Source: Leptobrachium leishanense (taxonomy: Eukaryota; Chordata; Amphibia; Anura; Megophryidae). Taken from it: 64,000 nt of DNA. Where the stretch lies: positions 62,478,637 to 62,542,636 of the forward strand of contig CM019067.1 of NCBI GenBank assembly GCA_009667805.1, written 5' to 3'. The stretch's first letter is position 1. The number at the start of each line of letters is the position of its first letter. Positions 47,907-58,302 of the stretch are shown piece after piece. Both the position numbers and the translations under genes were made by a program. Under the pieces are notes generated by a model. That model worked only from the letters and a program-made list of their open reading frames with translations, was not told where the DNA came from and made no database searches.

Positions 47907-48623
47907 TCACCAAAATCCATTAAGGACCCACTCAGTGTCGTCTTCCTCCTCCTCAAAACACATGAGCGCATTAGGGTCTTTCCTGATCATGGCCCAGTGT
48001 GCCTCACGGAACAACATCCCGCATGGGGATCGTATATAACCCTCGGGTACAGGGCTAGAATTAGGGATGTGGGTACCAGTCAGGCCACTACCCTGCTGGA
48101 TCTCCTCACGATAGGCACAGAATACGGCATCAGACCCATCCTGGAGCGTGGTATTCTTGGAACCAGATTGACTAGTGTTGGTCAGCTTCCCCCGTCTCCT
48201 CCTGGATCGAGACTTGGAAGGGGTGACCACCATACCTGACATGGCAACAGTGGGAGTAGGCTCGCCTACCTGTGCCTTACCATGAGGTTTGGAAACCCCG
48301 GACTCTCTGTGGGGCATGGGCACAGTGGTGTTGCAATGTAGCTCTGGCACTGCTGACACACAGTTTGCCATGGATCTGACTGGCAGCTTACCAGAATCAG
48401 ACATCACTGTTACCACTGGCTTCGTGCCAGGATCAGGCAACATTGCCAGACGGAGACAGGACTGGCTTCTCATTGCCAGACGGAGACAGGACTGGCTTCT
48501 CATTGCCAGACGGAGACAGGACTGGCTTCTCATTGCCAGACGGAGACAGGACTGGCTTCTCATTGCCAGACGGAGACAGGACTGGCTTCTCATTGCCAGA
48601 CGGAGACAGGACTGGCTTCTCAT
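47907..48623 (-). pseudogene. Gag C-terminal region of element B
   Basis: After six MRSQSCLRLA repeats comes unique sequence: a basic patch KSRSRRRRGK, then PSSPVPEGYIRSP-like sequence and an acidic end CFEEEEDDTEWVLNGFW before the stop at 47907. The acidic tail parallels element A. Function unknown. The polypurine tract begins only about 70 bp further, so no pol gene is present. Confidence 0.5.
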
Positions 48624-49680
48624 TGCCAGAACGGAGACAGGACTGGCTTCTCATTGCCAGACGGAGACAGGACTGGCTTCTCATTGCCAGACGGAGACAG
48701 GACTGGCTTCTCATTGCCAGACGGAGACAGGACTGGCTTCTCATTGCCAGACGGAGACAGGACTGGCTTCTCATTGCCAGACGGAGACAGGACTGGCTTC
48801 TCATTGCCAGACGGAGACAGGACTGGCTTCTCATTGCCAGACGGAGACAGGACTGGCTTCTCATTGCCAGACGGAGACAGGACTGGCTTCTCATTGCCAG
48901 ACGGAGACAGGACTGGCTTCTCATTGCCAGACGGAGACAGGACTGGCTTCTCATTGCCAGACGGAGACAGGACTGGCTTCTCATTGCCAGACGGAGACAG
49001 GACTGGCTTCTCATTGCCAGACGGAGACAGGACTGGCTTCTCATTGCCAGACGGAGACAGGACTGGCTTCTCATTGCCAGACGGAGACAGGACTGGCTTC
49101 TCATTGCCAGACGGAGACAGGACTGGCTTCTCATTGCCAGACGGAGACAGGACTGGCTTCTCATTGCCAGACGGAGACAGGACTGGCTTCTCATTGCCAG
49201 ACGGAGACAGGACTGGCTTCTCATTGCCAGACGGAGACAGGACTGGCTTCTCATTGCCAGACGGAGACAGGACTGGCTTCTCATTGCCAGACGGAGACAG
49301 GACTGGCTTCTCATTGCCAGACGGAGACAGGACTGGCTTCTCATTGCCAGACGGAGACAGGACTGGCTTCTCATTGCCAGACGGAGACAGGACTGGCTTC
49401 TCATTGCCAGACGGAGACAGGACTGGCTTCTCATTGCCAGACGGAGACAGGACTGGCTTCTCATTGCCAGACGGAGACAGGACTGGCTTCTCATTGCCAG
49501 ACGGAGACAGGACTGGCTTCTCATTGCCAGACGGAGACAGGACTGGCTTCTCATTGCCAGACGGAGACAGGACTGGCTTCTCATTGCCAGACGGAGACAG
49601 GACTGGCTTCTCATTGCCAGACGGAAACAGGACTGGCTTCTCATTGCCAGACGGAAACAGGACTGGCTTTACATTGCCAG
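48441..49680 (-). repeat. 30-bp minisatellite, about 41 copies
   Basis: Unit CATTGCCAGACGGAGACAGG plus ACTGGCTTCT, virtually identical across more than 35 copies; only the right-most copies vary (GGAAACAGG, GCTTTACATTG). Unit length is a multiple of three, so all six frames are open and produce several spurious ORFs of about 400-480 aa. Confidence 0.97.
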
Positions 49681-50011
49681 ACAGAACTGGCTTACCGCCA
49701 ATTGGCACTGGGGTTGCGGCTCTACATGTAATACAACCAGTAACCATACGTAGGGACTGTCTTTTGGCTGCCAGTCGCTGCTCAGAACCAGCCAGTTGTG
49801 TCTTTAAAACCTTACAGCCATCAGAGGTATCTACAGAAGTCTGAGGTTTATTATCGGATGCCTCTTTCTCAGACCTGGATTTCTCAGGAGGTCTGAACTC
49901 AAAGTGGGGTCTGGTGCCATCTGACTCCCCGCAGGGTCTGGCACCATCAGATCCCCTACGTGGTCTGGCACTATCCGACTCCCAGCTAGGTCTGGCGCCA
50001 GTGGATCTCAT
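48620..50011 (-). pseudogene. Gag middle region of element B, repeat-rich
   Basis: 463 codons in the frame after the N-terminal ORF. Starts with about four diverged 30-bp repeats (50025-49905: GARPSWESDSARPRRGSD type), a charged stretch (PPEKSRSEKEASDN), a SEQRLAAKRQ segment, then the GNEKPVLSPS decapeptide array, ending when one extra A at 48630/48631 shifts the frame. I see no enzyme motif. Whether this was part of one Gag with the N- and C-terminal pieces is inferred from position and strand. Confidence 0.5.
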
Positions 50012-50553
50012 GCGTGGTCTAGCTTTAGCGATCTTACTGTGGACATGGGCACAGTTGGCACTCGGCCAGTATCAGGACGCACAGACTCACCGCAAGTCTT
50101 GAGACGCACCGGCACTCCAGCCCCAGGACGCACCGCACTCCAGCCCCAGGACGCACCGGCACTCCAGCCCCAGGACGCACCGGCACTCCAGCCCCAGGAC
50201 GCACCGGCACTCCAGCCCCAGGACGCACCGGCACTCCAGCCCCAGGACGCACCGGCACTCCAGCCCCAGGACGCACCGGCACTTCCAGCCCCAGGACGCA
50301 CCGGCTTGAGGGGACAGCCAGACAAAAAGTGCAACGAACTGGCACAATAAAAACAGAGATTGTACTCACGTCTTCTGTTCTTTTCATCAGGAGAAAGCGG
50401 ACCACGAACTCTGCTTTCAAATGAAACCTGATTGCCAGAATCTAGACACAGGCTCAGTAACCCTTTGAGGTGAACCACAAATTCCTCAAACATGTGCAAT
50501 AAGGTGTTCAACACGGTACACATCTCTGCGGGCTTATGTAATGGCTGGGTCAT
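50008..50553 (-). CDS. Gag N-terminus and zinc knuckle of element B
   Basis: Start at the ATG inside the primer-binding site. Residues 1-60 resemble the N-terminal helical part of Ty3/sushi Gag; RRR (60-62) precedes a canonical zinc knuckle CX2CX4HX4C (C67, C70, H75, C80), the nucleic-acid-binding motif of nucleocapsid. The capsid domain expected between the two is missing. The knuckle runs into the 24-bp repeat array, read here as SAGASWGW repeats because of a one-base insertion near 50283; the original frame (PVRPGAGV) returns after a one-base loss near 50134. Stops at 50008 after 181 aa, just before the next repeat segment in another frame. Confidence 0.6.
   Translation of the reverse strand: MTQPLHKPAEMCTVLNTLLHMFEEFVVHLKGLLSLCLDSGNQVSFESRVRGPLSPDEKNRRREYNLCFYCASSLHFLSGCPLKPVRPGAGSAGASWGWSAGASWGWSAGASWGWSAGASWGWSAGASWGWSAGASWGWSAVRPGAGVPVRLKTCGESVRPDTGRVPTVPMSTVRSLKLDHA
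50104..50302 (-). repeat. 24-bp tandem repeat in element B gag
   Basis: About 8 copies of GCACTCCAGCCCCAGGACGC plus ACCG. Encodes PVRPGAGV-type octapeptides in the ancestral frame. Two single-base indels bracket the array. Confidence 0.85.
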
Positions 50554-50554
50554 T
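50544..50554 (-). promoter_or_regulatory. element B self-priming primer-binding site
   Basis: Minus strand AATGACCCAGC, 1 nt inside the LTR end (50556), exactly complementary to the predicted first 11 nt of the RNA (51212-51202). Includes the gag ATG (50553-50551). Confidence 0.7.
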
Positions 50555-50555
50555 A

Positions 50556-51405
50556 TGTCACGGTGGCAGTACCACCAGGCACGCACCACCCTATACTTGC
50601 CCTCCGATCCTTGGAAGTGGTCGGTCTGTATATATATCCCTATGAATATAACTCGCAGGAAGGTGAGGTCAAGGTTCCTGATGAGAAGCCCTTATATGCA
50701 GAGATGCAGGGTAAACTGCAAGGACAGGTGAAAGCAACAAAGGGTTAACAAAAGACCTCTGTACGGCAATACCAAAGATATCCCTGCACTGAAAGACCGG
50801 TCTTTAGGATAGCCGGATCTAATCTAAAGGAAAGTATTACCTTGAAGCCGTACAGAGTCTTTTGTTATATGCAGATGACAGGGTTACCTGGAAACGGTAC
50901 AGGCACGGAATATAGCATAGAATAGTCATAGAGGAGAGCCAAAGGTCATAACCAGAGAGAGTACGTCATACAGGATACAGGAATCAGAACCAGAAGGGAA
51001 GTCAGCCAAGCCAAAATCAGTAACCGGGGAATCTGAATGGAACATAAACAGCAAAACAAAATACAGCAATAGACAGAACAAAATACACAGAAGGAACTGA
51101 CAAACTGGAACAGAGGCAAAAACTGAACCAGGATTAACAAAAGGAGGCTATCAGGAACACAGCAAGGAGCTTTCAGGATGCAAGGAGACCAGGCAAAGGA
51201 AAATGACCCAGCAATGTCTTATGGGTACATAGCTCTAATATAGGCAGGGGAATCAGGGCAAGGATCAACAGGTGAGCAGCACACAGAACACCAATTAACC
51301 CCTGGGAGGCCACCCAGAAATTGGCAGCAACAGAAACACAAGGGAAAAAACATATATACAAATACAGAGGGCAGGAAGACAGATTTTCCAGCACAGAACG
51401 TGACA
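50556..51405 (-). repeat. element B 5' LTR
   Basis: 850 bp; differs from the 3' LTR by A/C near 50772, G/A near 50798 and indels near 50670, 50733 and 50952. Confidence 0.9.
51202..51242 (-). promoter_or_regulatory. element B TATA box and predicted start site
   Basis: Minus strand TATATTA (51242-51236) and GCTGGGTCATT starting at 51212, 30 bp downstream. Confidence 0.65.
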
Positions 51406-51517
51406 CCAACTCCTTCAGGCACTCTCCCAGCTCTGTCGGGTGGGTCGCCTAAAACTGGCACCATTGCGCGCCGGCACATCGGAGGACGTCCCCCACACCT
51501 AATCATCAGTAAAGCGG

Positions 51518-51660
51518 TTAACAGGTCAGATTTGCCAGATATGTGAAGCACAGCACAGGTGATATGATTTTTTGCTCAGTGATTGCAGGATTCAGTCTGT
51601 ATTTCCCCAAGGGGATCCTTAAAATCTGGCCTGTTAGGGGTAACTGAGGACAAGAATTGC
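51518..51660 (-). mobile_element. Charlie-type MITE, right part
   Basis: TTAACAGGTCAGATTTGCC to GGGGTAACTGAGGAC and AATTGCACTT; continues exactly where the left part at 36069-36102 stops in the family consensus. The end is slightly deleted. Confidence 0.65.
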
Positions 51661-52400
51661 ACTTATCCGCCTCATTATATTAATAACAATTTAACACCCA
51701 GTATACCCATTATATTCTGATGATATCCAATATCACATCTCAAATATATATATATATTTTTAAGCAAATCCACAATACCAAGTGACCCGCTTATATTTAC
51801 ATACTGTATCTTCAAGTCGGAGGTGATAAGAGGACGACACGATATTGACATCAAAAAGTAAAAGAGAACAAGTAACCGTCAAAAAAATGGGATTAAACCC
51901 TCATCTTGTATAGAAAGTGAAAGAAACTGGGATAGCGATCAAAATCAATGAACTCTCCCCAGAATATAATACATAAAGAAATCCTTTTTTTTTTATGTAT
52001 TATACATGTTTCTAGCCACTTTTAAATATATACACAGTTTTTTGATACTGTATTCTGGCTAATAAAATTGATTATTTATATAGAATACATTGTATCTTGT
52101 ATCATTTCTGGGGAGAGTTCATTGATTTTGATCTCTATCCCCGTTTCTTTCACTTTCGGGGGTGGTAAGAGCTGTTTTAAATGTCATGATGCTTTTTTAC
52201 ATTGTGTCTTTATTAGACATATTTCTTGTGTATCTCCACTACGAGGCTGTGATGACACGGAATTCCATGAAGACACCAATCAATGTTTTCCAGCTGTGAG
52301 GGTATATAATTCTTCTGCATTCTTTATTTGTCTGTCCTGTTGAAAGTCCCAGTGAGGACTGAAACGTCGAAGATTTATAAATAAATCTTTTCGGTTTGTA
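51661..52400 (+). mobile_element. Penelope-like terminal segment with inverted repeat
   Basis: 51924-51965 and 52109-52155 are inverted copies (GTGAAAGAAACTGGGATAG / CTATCCCCGTTTCTTTCAC; AATCAATGAACTCTCCCCAG / its complement). Downstream lies a hammerhead-like core (52337-52368), then TAAATAAATCTTTTC. The layout resembles PLE terminal repeats. No coding part recognised. Confidence 0.5.
52337..52368 (+). ncRNA. hammerhead ribozyme-like core
   Basis: CTGTTGA (canonical CUGANGA with one change), helix II AGTCC/GGACT with loop CAGTGA, then GAAA and CGTC. Helix II pairs perfectly over 5 bp. The A-to-T change in the first core box probably inactivates it. Confidence 0.55.
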
Positions 52401-53427
52401 TAAACAAAAGTCTCACGCGTACGTCTTTATTTGGCTATTATATATATATTTAAGAGCAGACACGATTTAAAAAGAAACATAGACTATGACGTCAGATAAG
52501 AACCTTATCTGAACTCTGAACGTTAGGTTAGGGAAAATAGAATCGCAGCTATCCACACATTTTTGTTGAAATCTGACTTGTTGGCAATCATGACATCCCA
52601 CTTTACACCGCAGTCAGCAAAGGGTTAAATAATTTTAGCACCACCAAATCTGACAGTCAAAAGAGCAGATACTAATTTGCATAAATGCAAACGTGTATTC
52701 CTGTAGCTTCGTATTCATTTGTTCAGCTCTGAATGCTAAGGTTTTCATTTTTCATCATATCTCACGTGTATTCATCATTATCTTTTACATCAAGTGATGA
52801 ATAAGAAGAGTCTGCTGGAATTTTGTTATTGACCTCACAGTATATATATACTTCTACTCATGTATTCAGTGGACAACGACCACTTGAGTATCTGAATTAT
52901 CTCTTTGTTTATGATACAAGAGGAGCACAGCTCTCTGTAATAATGGCAACATGAACACAGCAAATTTATACAAGTACAATTAATAATGTTGCTTGTTTAT
53001 ATTCTTGGGATTGCCAACCTTGCAAAATATTGGTTATTATCTTCATTTATTTTGTAAGTACTGGGTATGAGCAATGTTTGAGTACTCCAATGCGCGCCTT
53101 CTGTCCAGATGAGTATTTGTTTACGATTATCATTATACAGGATTGTTGTTGTCGTGCTTGTTCTGTTATTCTATTAAATACAATAAACGTATTTGAACGT
53201 TCTATCTCACTTCATCTCAGACACTTTAAGTAGAAGTACGTCTTAGCATCACATGCTGATTTATTTCCACCCTAGACTTGTTTTCAACCTTTCCAAAATC
53301 AGTTTTTACTTTTGCTTTTTTACTCCTTCACATAACTTACATGTCCAATGACCAAATCCAGGTCGTACCTTTTTTAATGTCAGTATCATTCATATTTTTC
53401 AACACATAATTACATCTTGCTGAATAC
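52401..53427. other. unassigned AT-rich DNA
   Basis: No gene or repeat recognised apart from a short TATA-type microsatellite near 52440. Confidence 0.3.
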
Positions 53428-53430
53428 TTA

Positions 53431-54150
53431 GGGCCCTATCACCTCCTTAACGCTACCGCTCTCATAAGTGATAGCGCTAGGTTGAGGTGATAGCGTGCCG
53501 CATAGATCACCTCCCGATCGCTAACAGGTTAAGAAATCCATTAGTGAATCTGTACTAGCGATTTTTAGCGTGAGCTTACTGTACTTTGCTCTCCCTATGC
53601 TTAACATGGGGAGCGCAAAGTGTATGCAATCAGTAATTAGCGTTAGGATCACATAGTCCTAACGCTAATTACTCACAGCTGTCACTAACTAAAAAAGTTA
53701 AGAAAAGCTTAGAGCTGCTGCTAACTGATTCCACTGCTGCGGTATAAGTTAGCAGCAGCTGGGACCCCCCCCAAAAAAACCAAATACTCACCTCTCATCC
53801 CACGGCAGGAACGGGAGCCCGATCCGCCGCTTCTGGCCGATGGGAGCAGAGTGAGACTGGGGGAAAATGTCTGCGATTAGTCCGCCGACCTGCAGGATCT
53901 CGCGAGAGGCGGGACCCTGCCAGTCATGCGACCTGGCAGCAGAAACCTCCATGGAGTCCAAAAGCTTGCGACGGTACATAGGTGCTGCCGGGAGCATCCT
54001 GGAGCCTAGCGGCCACTACGGGGTAGGCTGCTGGACTGAGAGCCTGCCCTGTAATCTGCAGGTAAAATGGGGAGGCTAAAGGGGGGATTAGCGAACGTTA
54101 ATTTTTCCCCTTAGCGCCCCCATTTTAGCTGTAGGGAGGGGATAGAGCCC
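53431..54150. mobile_element. Harbinger-like MITE (GGGCCCTATC ends)
   Basis: 720 bp between TTA at 53428-53430 and 54151-54153; ends GGGCCCTATCACCTCC and GGAGGGGATAGAGCCC are imperfect inverted repeats. Interior has AGCGCTA/TAACGCTA motifs and a GC-rich centre. Confidence 0.75.
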
Positions 54151-54153
54151 TTA

Positions 54154-55587
54154 ATAAGGTGTATAAAAACACACTGATATGGGGCCTAGTGGTGTAACCT
54201 GGGTGGGAAAGCTTGGTGACAGACTGAGGAAGCCAAAGGACAATTTGTGAGAAGCACCTTGGCAGATATTTGATTATGCTCTGTTTCTTATTCACTATTG
54301 GTTCCATTCTTTTGCTAAAATATGTTAAGCTCCTCTGCCATATTGCCTGACCAATTGCATTTTAACATCCGGCAGGGGAGCTTAACATATGTTGACCCAA
54401 ACTCTTACAGCCATCCACAAATATAGGGATTGGGTGCAAACATTCTCTCTTGTTGTTGTGTTTGGAAAAGTTGTGCCTAAAAATCGAATCAACTTCAGAG
54501 CCATACATATAGAGCCTCTTAGATTTGGGTGTATTATTTTATGTTTTAAAGTTTCTTTTCCTTGTGTTCTACTCTCTACACCTGGGCTGTCAAACCCTGG
54601 CCCACAGATGTTGATGACTACAATTCCCAGAATTATTTCCATGTAAAAAATGGCCAGGCAAACATGGGAGTTGTATTTCAGAAAGATCTGGGAGGCTGAA
54701 GCTTGACAGCCCTGCTCCATGCCATTTATTGGTTGCCCTTTTCCTATCACTTGTGGAGGTACGATATACCTGAAGCTATTTGGGATTCCCAAGGTACTGA
54801 CACATCCAGCTAGGAATGTACTGCATCTAAATGACATCTCCACAGCTGATCCTGTATGGAGCCCAGAACTGTAGTAACTTACACTGGGAAAATTCCCAAA
54901 TATTTCTTACTACAGAATTAATTAAACGGGATTTCTTAAATAGAAAAAAAATAGTTGCTGACAGTGAAAATCACTTGGTAGTGAAGGGGTTAAAATCAAC
55001 CACAACTGGTTATTAATTATATAAATGTGTTAGCATTAATAAATCACATACTACTGTAGTACAATTAGTTTGTAAAGCGAGTTTGGACATACTAAGGCTT
55101 AGATTCCTTTGCTTATGTTTTCTAGGAGGATCAGGTAAAATCTAACATAAACAAAGCAGACACCTTTAATTAGAAGGAATTATATACTGTCTCATTACAT
55201 TTGTTATTTGTTTGGTCATTTGTACCTAAACATTCAAATGTTTCATTGTTTAATTAACTAAATATTGGAAAACAGATGAAACGGCTCCCTCTCTGCTTTT
55301 TGTTTATAACGCAACATTCAAATGCACGGCAAATCAATGGAAGGATTAGTAGTATGTTATGGAACGATATGGTCTGAGTTTAAATATAACACTTCAAGTT
55401 AATAATTTTAAGGTTTTAGGTAAAGGTAACATGACTGTTCTAATTAAACATTTCATAAAGGGACAACCTACACATTGTGTTGACCACTCAATGTAAATTC
55501 AGGTGAGAGTGCCCTGAGCGTCCTTACCTCTCTTCCCCTCCGGGGGCAACTCAGGGGCTGATTCAGCTCATAGAGCGCAGGGACATA
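54154..55587. other. unassigned DNA with one small MITE
   Basis: 54577-54714 is a hAT-style palindromic MITE (CTGGGCTGTCAAACCCTGG to GCTTGACAGCCCTG, with ACTACAATTCCCAG inside). 54325-54390 has an inverted pair around AAGCTCC. The remainder is unrecognised. Confidence 0.45.
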
Positions 55588-56608
55588 CAGGGTTATTCAA
55601 AGAGAATCGAAAAGTCACCGCACGTTCGGTGACTTTTCGTTCTCTTCAATTCGGGGCGATTTGGCAATCCCATTTCGGCGACCCTGCGGTGTATTCAGCA
55701 AGCACCACAGGGCCGTCGTAGTGCAGGGAAATGCTGCCGCAAACCCCACGAACACTCACTGCAAAACCAGGCGAACGCACACTGAAACCCACAAAAACAT
55801 CTGGATTAACCCCACCGAACACGCCGGAGAAACCCGAGCAGCCGTCGATCACAGCGCAGAGCAGCCGCCGGAAAAAGTCGACAACGCAGATGAATGGAGT
55901 GAACGAAAAAAAAAAACAGTTTGCTTGAAAGTTTGAAAAGTGGAACGCTGTTTGCAGAGAAACTACTGAACGAAAATGCCTGAAATTTACATATCAAGAT
56001 CCAATGAATGATAATAAAAAAGGCTGTTACAGAAAAAATAAAAAATGATTTAAAAGATCCTAAAAAATCTATAAATAAAGAGACTCTTTACTGCAGAATA
56101 TTAGAATCAACGGTTTATTAGATATTGAATTAAAACAGGAATATTTTTAACATTGAAGCCTATGGGATTCGCCTGAATAAACCTGCCGAATTAAACCACC
56201 GAACAGCAGGGCAATTCGGCAACTTTTCACTGCTGTTCCTGTTCGGTGTCTCTGAATAGAATAACCATTGCTTCTCTATAGAGGATTTCACTGCCGTCAC
56301 ACAGGCACCGTACTTGTGTAAAACACATTAGTTTAGAGAAGCCTCTCTCACTCCCTAATCCCTTTATGTTCATTTCGACAACTTTTCACTGCTGGTTTTT
56401 GTTCTCTAGATGAAGCATTGCTTATCTATAGGGATTTCACTGCTCTCGAACAGGCAACGATCAGGCACCGTATGTGCAGGCAATTCACCAACATTTGGCA
56501 AACTGCCTGCTCCCTTAATAGCCGAATGGCCAGGAAAGGTAACCGTACGCTGAATTTCACTGTTCGGTTACCCTTCGGCCACAATTTGGATCTCTTTGAA
56601 TAACCCTG
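55588..56608 (+). mobile_element. MITE family a, complete, long copy
   Basis: 1,021 bp, CAGGGTTATTCAAAGAGAATC to GGATCTCTTTGAATAACCCTG. Flanks are ATA and TTA. The first 60 bp fold on themselves (AAAAGTCACCGCACG/TTCGGTGACTTTTCG). A partial duplication of the right interior (56200-56300 and 56375-56470) explains the extra length. Confidence 0.8.
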
Positions 56609-57547
56609 TTAGTCTGACCCAGAAGCTCACATAAGTGTGAGCTGACCTGAAATTCAGGCATTCAGAGACCAGGAAGCAGAAACCAATTTTGCATCTCTCC
56701 TCTCTCTCTCCCTCCTAGCCATTGAACTGACTACATGCTCACAGGAGTGTACAGCCCCCAACCCCCCTTTCCATTCCAGTGGCTCTGTGACATGCTCCGG
56801 CATCCTGCGTGTCACATCTTGGGGATTATAGAGCCATGCCATGCTGGAAAGAAGGTAACAGTAGAGGGCCATAGGGTCAGTGGAGGCTCATCCGCATGGA
56901 CAGATGGAACAGCGTCCCACCATTTTTTTTTGCATTAAAATATGTAAACTATATAATTTTGTTTCCCTGTTTATTTTTGTGTCGTGTAACATGTGCCTGA
57001 TTGATAGAATGTGTTATGTCCCTTTAAATCGATTCCTTACCTCCTCAACTGTTGCTAGACAGAGTAAAAAAATAAAAATCTGATCATTTGTCTTTGACTG
57101 TCCAGAAATCTGATAAGGACTCTGTGGCAGGTCTTAATTATCACTGACCACTGCCAGGGCTGGACTGGGACAAAAAATTGGACCTGGACTTTGTCCATGA
57201 GAGCGGCCTACATCAATTATGCAAATATGCAGGACAGGAATAAGATCTCTATGGGCTGGAGGTAAGGATTTGTTTGTATTTTGTGGCATTTAATGAAATG
57301 AAACTATATTTTATATTATTTTAAATTGCAAGTTCTGTGCTTTGGGTTTCCCTGCATTTCGTTGCTCTTCAGTGATTCCAAGCGCAGGTGCCAGACCCTG
57401 GAGTCAGTGCAGTCCCAACTCCTCATGGTCTCGTGGGGGTAGGGTTGCCACCTTTTCTTCAAGCATAACCAGAGGACTCTAGTGTTGGGCGGGAATTTTT
57501 TCTACTGTATGTGTGATTTAGTGCAAGGAAAGTTGGCAGTGGAATGT
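56609..57547. other. unassigned DNA
   Basis: 57000-57130 matches 17190-17330 in reverse. 57225-57310 (GGAATAAGATCTCTATGGGC ... AATGAAATGAAAC) is a fragment of the CAGGGCCGGA hAT-type MITE. No gene. Confidence 0.45.
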
Positions 57548-58032
57548 ATGGCAGACTGGTATTACATATCAGACTCAGACTGGTATTATGGCACACTGGT
57601 ATGCATGTCAGAATGGTAATATGGCACACTGGTATTTATGGCAGGCTGGTATTACAGTACACTGTTAATATGGCACACTGGTGTTTTGGCACACTGGTGT
57701 TTTGGCAAACTGGTGTTTTGGCAAACTGGTGTTATGGCAGACTGGTGTTATGGCACACTGGTGTTAGGGCACACTGGTATTATGGCACACTGGTGTTATG
57801 GCACACTGGTGTTATGGCAGACTGGTATTATGGCAAACTGGTGTTATGGCAGACTGGTGTTATGGCACACTGGTGTTAGGGCGCACTGCTGTTAGGGCAC
57901 ACTGATATTATGGCAGACTGGTGTTAGGGCAGACTGGTATTATGGCACACTGGTGTTAGGACAGACTGGTGTTAGGGCACACTGGTGTTAGGGCACACTG
58001 GTGTTAGGGCACACTGGTGTTAGGGCACACTG
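57548..58032 (+). repeat. 16-bp minisatellite
   Basis: About 30 copies of CTGGTGTTATGGCACA with variants at TAT/GTT, TTAG, and CACA/CAGA. Chance ORFs cross it. Confidence 0.95.
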
Positions 58033-58302
58033 GTAATGTAGCACAGGATGGAGATTGAGGAGAGGTGGAGATGGGCGTGAGAGGAAAGGATGGGAGAGAG
58101 AGGGAGGGATAGATGAATATACGGAGAGAGGCAGATAAACAGACACAGATCCACTTATACTTACCAGCAGGCTCTGTCTCTGCAAGCTGACACCTGCCTC
58201 CCTCTGGCCTTCATGTTGCTCTGCGCATGCTTCTCCCCCTTCACATGCGCTGTTCCCTCCAGGCTCCATCTGAAAGTCAGGGCCGAACTTCCGTGTTAAC
58301 TC

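Larger units (their letters stand above)
46975..51405 (-). mobile_element. complete gag-only LTR retrotransposon, element B
   Basis: 4,431 bp: 3' LTR 46975-47820, internal 47821-50555, 5' LTR 50556-51405, perfect target duplication CCAAC (46970-46974, 51406-51410). By eye the LTRs differ by two substitutions and three small indels, so the insertion is young. The internal region codes only for a capsid-less, repeat-expanded Gag; no pol, so it is non-autonomous. Confidence 0.9.
45596..51517 (+). mobile_element. TTAA-flanked MITE, right part, split by two LTR insertions
   Basis: Pieces 45596-45785, 46698-46969 and 51411-51517 join as the right portion of the P1/P2 family: GTGCAGCATCACTGTTC hairpin, TGATGTCATTGCACC palindrome, ATCCAAGATGTCAGCC, ending CATCAGTAAAGCGG then TTAA (51518-51521). 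Interrupted by solo LTR C and element B. Confidence 0.75.

Noticed and set aside
48441..49680. Regular 30-bp spacing resembling a CRISPR array
   Set aside because: There are no spacers: units are directly adjacent and identical. Context is a eukaryotic retrotransposon.
48289..49844. Long + strand ORFs (396-480 aa) with decapeptide repeats
   Set aside because: The 30-bp unit has no stop in any frame, so all six frames are open. Only the minus strand connects with gag sequence and has the LTR/PPT context.
57544..57895. Repetitive W/G/L-rich ORFs of 85-111 aa
   Set aside because: Produced by the 16-bp minisatellite.
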